Positions 8,636-15,621 of a stretch of DNA of 25,640 nt are shown one piece after another. The stretch lies in assembly GCA_023432465.1 (NCBI GenBank), contig JAEYUO010000012.1:1-25640 (forward strand), read 5' to 3'. The notes under the pieces are model-generated. The model was given only the letters and a program-made list of their open reading frames with translations, was not told where the DNA came from and made no database searches. Made by a program: the position numbers and the translations under genes. The first letter of the stretch is position 1; each line of letters begins with the position of its first letter. This DNA comes from Planctomycetota bacterium (GTDB lineage Bacteria; Planctomycetota; Phycisphaerae; Phycisphaerales; UBA1924).

Positions 8636-9943
8636 TCACCTCGCCCTCACCACCCTCGACCCCTCCCGCTTCACCCGCCGCTTGATCTCCAGCAGCGAGA
8701 TGTCCGTCCGCAGCGCCGCGGCGGCAATCCCCGTATCCCGCACCAGTTCATCAAACGTCTTCGCCGAATCCAGCGCACCCAGAATCACCTTCTGCGCATC
8801 TGTGAGCGATGCATCCAGCTCCCTCGCGCCCGCCGCGGCATCCCCGCCCGCCGCTTTCGTCTTCCCCTTCGCCGTCGTCCTCAACGGCTTCACCTCCGCG
8901 CGCAACGCCCCATCTCCGTCGCGCTCCCCACCAGCCGCACCCGCCTCCTCTCTCTCCTCCTCCCGCCCACCCTCAAACAACCCTCCCCCCACCGCATACC
9001 GCGACTCGTGCGTCCCCTGATACAAATGCCGCGCCGGTGTCTCCAGCGACTGAATCACATCATCCGGGTGCATCACCAGTTCCGCGCCGCCCGCACGCAG
9101 CAAGTCTAAACACCCCAGGCTCGCGGCCGAATCCACACGCCCCGGAATCGCAAACACCTCCCGCCCCTGCTCCTCCACCGCAACGCGAGCGGTGATCAAC
9201 GCCCCCGACCCTCGTCCCGCCTCGATCACCAGCACCCCCAGCGACAACCCGCAGATGATCCGGTTCCGCGCCGGAAAGTTGTTCGCATCCGGGTTTGTCC
9301 GCATCGGCAGTTCGCTCACCACCGCCCCCCCGGCTCCCTGTCCCGCCGCGATCTGCTCAAACAACTCCGCGTTGTCCGGCGGATACACGTGGCTCAACCC
9401 GCATCCCAGCACCGCGATCGTCCGCCCTTTCATCCGCAGCGCGGCCCGATGCGCAGCAGTATCAATCCCCCGCGCCCCGCCCGAAACGACCGTCAATCCC
9501 GCTTGAGCAAACGCCGCGGCGAAGCGTTCTGTCTGTTCGATCCCGTAGTGCGTACACGAGCGCGACCCCACGATCGCCACGGGGTAGTGATCGAGATCAT
9601 CCGGCCGCAACTCGCCACGCATATAAAGGATCGGCGGCGGGTCCGGCGTCTGCCGCAGCAGCGGGGGGTACGCCTCGCTTGTGATCGGCAGCAGCGTTGC
9701 CCCGACCTTCTCCGCTTCGCGCAGTTCATCTTCCGCCGCACGCTCGCTCTCGCGCATCCCCGCGAGGATCGTCCGCGCCTTCTCCGCGCCGATCCCCTTG
9801 ATCCGCCGCAGCCCGCTCTCGTTGGTCGCCAAGACCGCTTCCGGCGAGCCAAACTCCTCAATCGCGCGGCGAATGAGAATCGAGCCCAATCCGGGCGTCA
9901 TGGCGAGTCTGAGCAGCAAAATGAGCCTAGAATCGTGCGGCAT
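8636..9943 (-). CDS. dprA: DprA/Smf DNA-processing protein
   Basis: A 435-residue DprA, which binds incoming single-stranded DNA and loads RecA during natural transformation. The order is a helical N-terminal region with a helix-hairpin-helix (LRRIKGIGAEKA, 45-56), then a Rossmann-like DprA core. Core motifs are VAIVGSRSCTHYG (122-134), VVSGGARGIDTAAH (152-165), VLGCGLSHVYPPDN (178-191), FPARNRIICGLS (223-234) and EAGRGSGALITA (241-252). The C terminus (383-435) is a winged-helix domain (TFDELVRDTGIAAAALRTDISLLE). A long charged linker (about 322-382), Glu/Arg then Ala/Lys rich, separates core and winged helix. The start at 9943 is chosen because the core's N-terminal helix follows directly, although no strong ribosome binding site is visible. 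The family is widespread even in species not shown to be competent. Confidence 0.94.
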   Translation of the reverse strand: MPHDSRLILLLRLAMTPGLGSILIRRAIEEFGSPEAVLATNESGLRRIKGIGAEKARTILAGMRESERAAEDELREAEKVGATLLPITSEAYPPLLRQTPDPPPILYMRGELRPDDLDHYPVAIVGSRSCTHYGIEQTERFAAAFAQAGLTVVSGGARGIDTAAHRAALRMKGRTIAVLGCGLSHVYPPDNAELFEQIAAGQGAGGAVVSELPMRTNPDANNFPARNRIICGLSLGVLVIEAGRGSGALITARVAVEEQGREVFAIPGRVDSAASLGCLDLLRAGGAELVMHPDDVIQSLETPARHLYQGTHESRYAVGGGLFEGGREEEREEAGAAGGERDGDGALRAEVKPLRTTAKGKTKAAGGDAAAGARELDASLTDAQKVILGALDSAKTFDELVRDTGIAAAALRTDISLLEIKRRVKREGSRVVRAR

Positions 9944-10179
9944 CTGTTTGGAGTTTACCAACTTCGCGTCCCGCCGCAAGAGCCCTCGTACCACGCATGA
10001 TGCAAATCTGTGCAAAGGTGGTATCTTGGCCCTTCTCGCCGCGGGGCACTCGCTGGCGCGATGACCCTCGCGCCAGCACCGGCACCCGGCCGGCCAAAGA
10101 TTGTGTATCCCGCGGCCCGGCCCGCGGGCTGTCCGCCTCGAATGTCACTGATCGAAACCGTGGGTAGCAGGAGTTCGCC
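9944..10179. promoter_or_regulatory. Divergent intergenic region between dprA and the AlkD-like gene
   Basis: Both genes must be transcribed from this 236-base region. It holds two strong hairpins on the AlkD side: GCTGGCGCG at 10052-10060 pairing with 10069-10077 (8-base loop), and CCCGCGG at 10109-10115 pairing with 10122-10128 (6-base loop). No convincing promoter hexamers are visible. The AlkD-like gene has CAGGAG 6 bases before its GTG start. Confidence 0.4.
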
Positions 10180-10950
10180 GTGGATTGTGCATCGGTCTTG
10201 AAGGAACTGGAAAAGGCGGGCACCGCGCCCAACCGCAAGACGCTGGCCGCCTGTGGCGTGAAGGGAACCGCCTTCGGCGTGCCCGACAGCACCCTCGCCG
10301 CGCTCGCCAAGAAGATCGGCCGCGACCACGCCCTCGCGCAGGAACTCTGGAAGACCGGCAACCACGATGCGCGAATGCTCGCCACCATGGTCGCCGACCC
10401 CAAGCAGCTCAACGCCGCCGCCGTCGACCGCTGGGCCCGCGATGCGGGCAACGGCCCGCTGGCCGAGGCCGCCGCGCGCGTCGCCGCCCAGGCCGCGGCC
10501 ATCAACGCCGGCGTCAAGTTCGCCGATGCCAAGCGCTGGTCCGATTCGCCGGATGAATGGATCGGCACACTCGGCTGGACCATGATCACCGTCCTTGCCG
10601 AAGACGGCATCCTCCCCGAGAAGGATTCCGTCGCCGCCCTCGACCGCATCGAACGCGGCATCGCGACCGCCAAGAACCGCACCCGCCACGCCATGAACCT
10701 CGCGCTCATCGGCATCGGCATCGGCTTCGCCACCCTGCGCGAGCGCGCGGTCGCCATCGCCGAGAAGGTCGGCAAGATCGAGGTCGATCTCGGCAAGCCC
10801 GGCGACTCAACCCCCGATGCCCACGCCGCGATCCTCAAGGGCAAGGGCGGCGCCAAGGCCAAAGCCGCCGGTGCCAAGAAGGCCGCGACCAACGGCAAGA
10901 AGCCCGTCACCACCACGACCATCAAGAAGAAGACCGCCGCGGCCCGCTGA
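10180..10950 (+). CDS. DNA alkylation repair protein, AlkD-like, with K/A-rich tail
   Basis: A 256-residue protein of the DNA-alkylation-repair HEAT-repeat family. Characterised AlkD removes positively charged alkylated bases (N3- and N7-alkylpurines). Residues about 30-215 are helical repeats with family-like segments: FGVPDSTLAALAKKIGRDHALAQELWKTGNHDARMLA, where the GNHDAR turn is very typical, then VDRWARDAGNGPL, SPDEWIGTLGWTMI and RTRHAMNLALIGIG. W127 and neighbouring aromatic residues may form the lesion-contacting face, but I cannot map the catalytic Asp of AlkD with confidence. Residues about 217-256 form a lysine/alanine tail (GKGGAKAKAAGAKKAATNGK and beyond) resembling eukaryote-like histone H1 tails, probably for nonspecific DNA binding. 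The GTG start at 10180 has CAGGAG upstream. Confidence 0.88.
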   Translation: MDCASVLKELEKAGTAPNRKTLAACGVKGTAFGVPDSTLAALAKKIGRDHALAQELWKTGNHDARMLATMVADPKQLNAAAVDRWARDAGNGPLAEAAARVAAQAAAINAGVKFADAKRWSDSPDEWIGTLGWTMITVLAEDGILPEKDSVAALDRIERGIATAKNRTRHAMNLALIGIGIGFATLRERAVAIAEKVGKIEVDLGKPGDSTPDAHAAILKGKGGAKAKAAGAKKAATNGKKPVTTTTIKKKTAAAR

Positions 10951-10975
10951 GCACGGCTTCCGAGCGCGGCTGCGG

Positions 10976-11572
10976 TTACGGCGCGCCGACGTCCGGGTCC
11001 CGCAGTGCCCTTTGCTGCGCCCACGCCCGCCACTGTTCGTTCTCGCCGCGGAGCGCGATCTCCGCGAGCATCGCGGCCGTTCGGTCATCGGTGCGTTGAT
11101 GCCGGACCTGCAGACGCACCAGCCCCTGCATCGCGCCGATGTGATCCGGATACACCTCGATCGCCGCGGCGTAGTTCCGCATCGCCTCATCGATGCGCCC
11201 CGCGCGCTCGAGCGTGAGCGCCAAGTTGATTCGCGGATCAGGATGCCCCGGCATGAGTTTTCGAGACCACTCGAACTCTGACGCTGCCGAATAGAGATCG
11301 CCCCGGGCCAGGAAGAGCACGCCGAGGTTGTTGTGCGCCGGGCCGTAGTAGAGGTCGCGCGTGAGGGCCTCGCGCAGCAGCTTCTCCGCCTTGTCGGGCT
11401 TGGAGTGCATGATCTCTGCCGCCTGTCGCGTCAGCCGCTCGGCCTCGGCGGTGTTGCGGTCGGCCTCGCCCAGCGGCGTGTACGGGCTCGCGCTGCGGCC
11501 GCCGGATGCGCACCCGGCAAGCAATGGCGCGATACTTGCCGCGACAACCACGATGATGGAGAGCTTCTTCAA
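10976..11572 (-). CDS. TPR-repeat lipoprotein at the end of the type II secretion operon
   Basis: A 198-residue lipoprotein. The N-terminal signal MKKLSIIVVVAASIAPLLAGC places the lipidated cysteine at 21. Residues about 45-165 are tetratricopeptide repeats, with clear TPR helices at PDKAEKLLREALTRDLYYGPAHNNLGVLFLARGDLYSAASEFEWSRKLMPGHPDPRINLALTLERAGRIDEAMRNYA taken in successive 34-residue units. The start ATG shares ATGA with the stop of the gspM-like gene. A TPR lipoprotein in such an operon could act as a pilotin or assembly factor for the secretin, as PilF/PilW does for PilQ; this is inferred from position and fold. It converges with the AlkD-like gene with a 25-base gap and no visible terminator. 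Confidence 0.9.
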   Translation of the reverse strand: MKKLSIIVVVAASIAPLLAGCASGGRSASPYTPLGEADRNTAEAERLTRQAAEIMHSKPDKAEKLLREALTRDLYYGPAHNNLGVLFLARGDLYSAASEFEWSRKLMPGHPDPRINLALTLERAGRIDEAMRNYAAAIEVYPDHIGAMQGLVRLQVRHQRTDDRTAAMLAEIALRGENEQWRAWAQQRALRDPDVGAP

Positions 11573-12180
11573 CGCAAGGCTCCTGATGCGGCGGGCAAAG
11601 CGGCGGCGGGCTCGACGAACAGTGTCTCCAGCGTGATGACCACGCGGAGTGGAAGATCGCTCCCCGGGGACGGCTCGCGCCGCCCCGGGGGCTCGGGAGA
11701 GAAATCAATCGCGGAGACGATCCAGTCGGGGTGCGCCTCGCGCCACGCGCTGAGGAACCGGCCGACCTGCGGGAGGGAGATGGGCGCGAGTGTCAGCAGC
11801 GCGCGCTGCCGCACCGCGGCAAGTCCGGGGGCATTCGCTTCGCCTGGGACTGGAGCGGCGGACGGGCGGAGAGCGATCGGCATCTCCGCCGCGGGAGAAA
11901 GCGACGAAAGCGATGCAGCGGGGAGGCCGGCGGAGGCGAGGGCCTCGTTGACGGCGGTGGTCAGCCCGCCCTTTGCAAGCGGAGGCCGGCCGCGCTGGGC
12001 CCATTCGGCGGTGCGGGCGCTGAGCGACTCGATGGTGCGGACCTGCGACAGCGTCGCTTCGAGCCGAGCCATCGCCCGGCGAGACTCGTCCCGGACAGCG
12101 CGAGCCGCGACGAACTGCACCCCCGCGATGGCGAGCGCGGGGAGGAGCAAAAGGATGAGCATGCGCTGGAGCATGGTCAT
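11569..12180 (-). CDS. GspM-like type II secretion inner-membrane protein
   Basis: A 203-residue bitopic inner-membrane protein. One N-terminal membrane helix (about residues 4-26, MLQRMLILLLLPALAIAGVQFVAA) is followed by a charged helical stretch (DESRRAMARLEATLSQVRTI, about 31-50). A periplasmic domain at the C terminus has the alternation of a ferredoxin-like fold (ALLTLAPISLPQVGRFLSAWREAHPDWIVSAIDF and LPLRVVITLETLFV). This layout matches GspM/PilO, the assembly-platform partner of GspL. Sequence identity in this family is very low, so the assignment rests on topology and on its place after the GspL-like gene. Both ends overlap neighbours by 4 bases (ATGA). Confidence 0.7.
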   Translation of the reverse strand: MTMLQRMLILLLLPALAIAGVQFVAARAVRDESRRAMARLEATLSQVRTIESLSARTAEWAQRGRPPLAKGGLTTAVNEALASAGLPAASLSSLSPAAEMPIALRPSAAPVPGEANAPGLAAVRQRALLTLAPISLPQVGRFLSAWREAHPDWIVSAIDFSPEPPGRREPSPGSDLPLRVVITLETLFVEPAAALPAASGALR

Positions 12181-13214
12181 TGCACAGGCTCCATCACGGC
12201 TGCCCGCCGGAGCGTCAGCGTGAGGCGGACAAGGGAGGCGGGCGGCTCTGTGCTCGCGCCGGTCGAAACCGATCTGCCGATGGTGGTGAGGCGGGGCTCA
12301 TCGAGCGACCAGCCGGTGGGAACGGTGAACGCGCGGAGGAACGACGCGGCTTCCCCATCGATGGTGAGTGTCAGGGCGATCACCTCGCCGGTGATGTGAA
12401 GGGACTGCACGGTGCATACCCAGGTGTCGGAAGTGGATTGAGGGGTGGGCCACGCCGCGAGCAGCGTCTCCAGCGGGCCCGTCGCATCCCGCGGCGGGTT
12501 GATCCGCCCTGCGGCCTCGGCGGAACGCTGCGCGATGGCGAGAACCGCCGGGAGCGTGTCGGGGGTAATGCGGACAGGCGCGGCGATCGCGCGGCCAAGG
12601 TCCTGCGCCGCGGCATCGGCCGCGGCGAGCGCATCGGCCGCGAGTTGACGGTCGCTCGCAGCGCGGCGGTTTAGCCCGATCGCCAGCAGCAAGACAGCCA
12701 GCAGGGATGCCGCGAGGACCACCGCGCGGCGAAGTGATCGCGCAGCACGGAAGTGCGCAGGCTCGAGTTCGCCGATGAGCAGGTTGAGCGAGGCGGCCAG
12801 TGATGCAGGGTCGGCAACGCGATCCGCGGCCGGATCCGCGAGCAGTTCATCGCGGATGAACGTGGGCAAGGAAGCGGGAACAAGCGCGGTCGCGAGCGGC
12901 GGAAGTGCAGCCTTGAGTTCCGCAGTTGACGCTCCGCACGCCAGGATGCGGCCAGCGCCAAGAGGCGTGCAGACGATGTGCAGCGCGGCAGACTCATCGC
13001 CAGCGGTGACTTCCGGGAGCGGAACATCTTCCTCGAACGCCATGCGCAGGCCGATGGGAAGACGGCCTGCACGTACTCGTGCACCGGCCGGCGCATCCAG
13101 AACGGACCAGTACAGCCGCTCGGCGGGGATGGCTGGTTGGGTGGTCGAGGGCGCTGCGGCGAGCGCATCGCCTGTGCGTGGCGCAACCCGCGAAGCTGAC
13201 GCGGTGATGGTCAC
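12177..13214 (-). CDS. GspL-like type II secretion inner-membrane protein
   Basis: A 345-residue protein laid out like GspL, which links the cytoplasmic ATPase to the periplasmic part of the machine. Residues about 30-155 form a cytoplasmic domain much shorter than the roughly 230-residue actin-like domain of classical GspL. A membrane helix spans about 163-181 (RAVVLAASLLAVLLLAIGL). A helical alanine-rich segment follows (DRQLAADALAAADAAAQDL), then a periplasmic domain (about 230-345) with the beta-rich end VRLTLTLRR. The assignment is by topology and operon position; the cytoplasmic part may instead be a PilM/PilN-type fusion remnant. It is joined to both neighbours by ATGA overlaps. Confidence 0.62.
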   Translation of the reverse strand: MTITASASRVAPRTGDALAAAPSTTQPAIPAERLYWSVLDAPAGARVRAGRLPIGLRMAFEEDVPLPEVTAGDESAALHIVCTPLGAGRILACGASTAELKAALPPLATALVPASLPTFIRDELLADPAADRVADPASLAASLNLLIGELEPAHFRAARSLRRAVVLAASLLAVLLLAIGLNRRAASDRQLAADALAAADAAAQDLGRAIAAPVRITPDTLPAVLAIAQRSAEAAGRINPPRDATGPLETLLAAWPTPQSTSDTWVCTVQSLHITGEVIALTLTIDGEAASFLRAFTVPTGWSLDEPRLTTIGRSVSTGASTEPPASLVRLTLTLRRAAVMEPVQ

Positions 13215-13825
13215 TTGCTGCTCCCTCCGCTCCCGGCGCTGTTGGCCGTCGGCCGTTCGAGGGTCAGTGTGTGCGTGTGCGTGCCGGTGCGGATGGTGAT
13301 GCTGCCCTGCGTGATCGACTCGATACTCCTGCCCGCGTGCCGATCGCCCGCCGCGAGCTCGAGGACCGCATCCGTCTCGGGGTCATACAGCATGGCCCGC
13401 GGCGTGAAGCCCGCGTGCGCGGCGTCGCCATTGCGATGCTCGGCGATGATCGCGAGCAGTTGCCACTTAAGCGGCGGAGGTGGGGGCTTGGGCGCCGACG
13501 ATGTCGGGGTGGCGGGCGTCGGAGCAGGGGGGGTGGGGGGAGCGGGGGGGGCGACCCAGAGGGGTGCGCGGAACGCGGCCAGATCCAGCGGCGCGGCGGG
13601 TGCCGCTCCATCACCGATGCCGCCGGCATCATCCGCTTCACCGCCCGCGATTGCTTCATGCGACGCTCGCATCGCCTGAGGCAGGGTGCCGCTGGGGACC
13701 GCGAGTGCCCACCATGCGGCGAAGAGCACGACCGCCACGCATCCCGCCGCGATCATGATGTCTGCGACCGCGATGCCAACACGCGGCGCGTCATTGCAGA
13801 CGGCGTGCGGAGGAAGCTCGCTCAT
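13211..13825 (-). CDS. GspC/PilP-like periplasmic linker protein
   Basis: A 204-residue bitopic protein. A short cytoplasmic N terminus is followed by a membrane helix (about 20-42, ADIMIAAGCVAVVLFAAWWAL), an alanine/glycine-rich linker, and a proline run (about 92-118) that can span the periplasm. The C-terminal beta domain (about 119-190) includes LKWQLLAIIAEHRNG, AMLYDPETDAVLELAAGDRHAG and SIESITQGSITIR. The last pattern matches the homology region of GspC and PilP that docks onto the secretin's N0 domain. No PDZ domain follows, so it resembles the shorter GspC/PilP forms. ATGA overlaps join it to gspE and to the GspL-like gene. Confidence 0.75.
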   Translation of the reverse strand: MSELPPHAVCNDAPRVGIAVADIMIAAGCVAVVLFAAWWALAVPSGTLPQAMRASHEAIAGGEADDAGGIGDGAAPAAPLDLAAFRAPLWVAPPAPPTPPAPTPATPTSSAPKPPPPPLKWQLLAIIAEHRNGDAAHAGFTPRAMLYDPETDAVLELAAGDRHAGRSIESITQGSITIRTGTHTHTLTLERPTANSAGSGGSSK

Positions 13826-15621
13826 GGCGTGATCACCTCCTCCTCATCGAGCAGGTCGATGACGCGGCCAACCTCGGCACGTGTGGTCAGGCCGCGGGCG
13901 ACCAGGGACTCCCCGGCCGTTCGCAGCGAGACCATCCCCCCCGCGTGCGCTGCGGCCTTGATGCGGTCGGCGGAGACACGCTGGGTGATCAGGCCGCGGA
14001 TCGCGGCATCGACGGTCAGCAGTTCGAACACGCCCAGCCGGCCCTTGAACCCGGTGCCGAGGCACTCGGCGCACCCGTCACCGGCACACGGGGCATGGAT
14101 GCTGCGCACCAGCCGCTGGGCGAGCACCGCGGAGAGTGAGGAGGCGACCAGGAACGGCTCAACGCCCAGGTCGAGCAGCCGCGCCACTGCGCCCGCGGCA
14201 TCGTTCGTGTGCAGGGTGGAGAGCACGAGGTGCCCCGTCAAGGAGGCCTGCACCGCCATCCGCGCCGTCTCTTCATCGCGGATCTCCCCGACCATGATGA
14301 CATCCGGGTCCTGCCGGAGGATGTGCCGCAGGCCGGTGGCGAACGTCACGTTCTTCTTCGGATCGACCTGCGTCTGGCTGATCGCCCCCGCGCCCCGCGG
14401 CCCATTGCTGCTGCCTCGCCCTGTGTTGCTCCCCCGCATGATCGCGCTGATCGCCGACAGGTCGTACTCGACCGGGTCCTCGACGGTCATCATGTTCAGT
14501 TCGCACCCGCCGCCGCTGCGCTCGGCATCATGGTGCGAGCTCAGCCACGCGAGCGTCGCGTACAGCGTCGTCGTCTTGCCACTCCCCGTCGGACCGGTCG
14601 AGAGCACGATCCCGCTCGCCCGGTTCACCTGCGCGAGGTACCGGGCCTCAACCTCCGCGGGCATCCCCAGCGCGGCGAAGCTGAGCAGGTGCGGGGATCG
14701 CGACGGATCGAGCAGCCGCAGCACGATGCGCTCCCCGTACGTGCTCGGCAGCGTGCTGATCCGCAGGTCGATGCGTCTTCCGGTGCTGGTCCCCGCGTTG
14801 CCGATGGTCACGCTCGCCCGCCCATCCTGCGGAGCGCGCCGCTCGGCGACATCCAGCCGCGCCATGACCTTGATCCGGCTGACCACCGCCGATGCCAGCG
14901 AGCCCGGCAGGTCGCGCACCGTGTGCAGCGATCCATCAAGGCGATACCGCACCAGCGTCCGGTCCCCGGCGTGCGAGACCGCATTGCCCCCGCCACCAAC
15001 ACCACCTCCGCCACCGCTCCCTCCCACCGGCTGGATGTGCACATCGCTTGCCCCGCGCAGCAGAGCCTCGAACAGGATCAGGTCCACCAGCCGCACCACC
15101 GGGGCCTTGCCTGAGGTTGACAGCAGATCGCTCTCCGCCGCGCGCACCGCCGCGGCCAAGTCGCCCGCAAGGTCCTCCGACCCCTCGACGGTCACGCTCG
15201 GGACATCCAGCGGGATGCCGCTCGTGTTCCCTGAAGCTCCTTCGCCCTGACCATCGGACCGACCGCCCCCTTCAGCAAACCTCGCATATGCCTCATCAAT
15301 CGCCGCGGCGATGTGCTCGGGATCGCCGATGCGGGTGGTCACCACCCGCGCCAGCCGCACACCGATGTTGTACACCGCCGCGGGGCGTGTCGAAGGCGCG
15401 ACGAGTAAGCGCTCGATGCACGGACGCTCGCCCGCGACCTCCTCGCCCCCCTCGGCCTCGTCCGTCCCCTCACTCAGGATCAGGTGCCGCCGGGCGAACT
15501 CGCGCGGGATGCGCGCCAGGAACTCCGCGCTCGGAGCCCGCGAGTCCCCCGCGTGCGCACGCGACACGCGCACCTCGACCGGTGTCTTCGGAGCCAGCTT
15601 GGCAACTTCCGCGGCGATCAC
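13822..15621 (-). CDS. gspE: Type II secretion ATPase GspE
   Basis: A 599-residue GspE/PilB-type hexameric motor ATPase. The N-terminal MshEN-like region (about 34-115) includes FLARIPREFARRHLILS. The catalytic part holds ASDVHIQP (191-198), Walker A GPTGSGKTTT (343-352), Asp box TVEDPVEY (379-386), Walker B DPDVIMVGEIRDEE (438-451) and His box TGHLVLSTLHTND (462-474), all intact. Oddities are a glycine run in the N2 domain (201-212), a Gly/Ser/Arg insertion (about 391-413) after EDPVEY, and a shortened zinc-binding element (CAGDGCAECLGTGFKGR, 512-528) where two CxxC pairs normally stand about 30 residues apart. It starts with GTG in a 4-base GTGA overlap with gspD. The absence of adjacent gspF in the window is notable. 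Confidence 0.95.
   Translation of the reverse strand: MIAAEVAKLAPKTPVEVRVSRAHAGDSRAPSAEFLARIPREFARRHLILSEGTDEAEGGEEVAGERPCIERLLVAPSTRPAAVYNIGVRLARVVTTRIGDPEHIAAAIDEAYARFAEGGGRSDGQGEGASGNTSGIPLDVPSVTVEGSEDLAGDLAAAVRAAESDLLSTSGKAPVVRLVDLILFEALLRGASDVHIQPVGGSGGGGGVGGGGNAVSHAGDRTLVRYRLDGSLHTVRDLPGSLASAVVSRIKVMARLDVAERRAPQDGRASVTIGNAGTSTGRRIDLRISTLPSTYGERIVLRLLDPSRSPHLLSFAALGMPAEVEARYLAQVNRASGIVLSTGPTGSGKTTTLYATLAWLSSHHDAERSGGGCELNMMTVEDPVEYDLSAISAIMRGSNTGRGSSNGPRGAGAISQTQVDPKKNVTFATGLRHILRQDPDVIMVGEIRDEETARMAVQASLTGHLVLSTLHTNDAAGAVARLLDLGVEPFLVASSLSAVLAQRLVRSIHAPCAGDGCAECLGTGFKGRLGVFELLTVDAAIRGLITQRVSADRIKAAAHAGGMVSLRTAGESLVARGLTTRAEVGRVIDLLDEEEVITP

Noticed and set aside
13271..15250. 659-codon plus-strand open frame
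   Set aside because: Antisense to gspC-like and gspE, with Arg/Ser/Pro-rich composition and no motif; gspE is unmistakable on the other strand.
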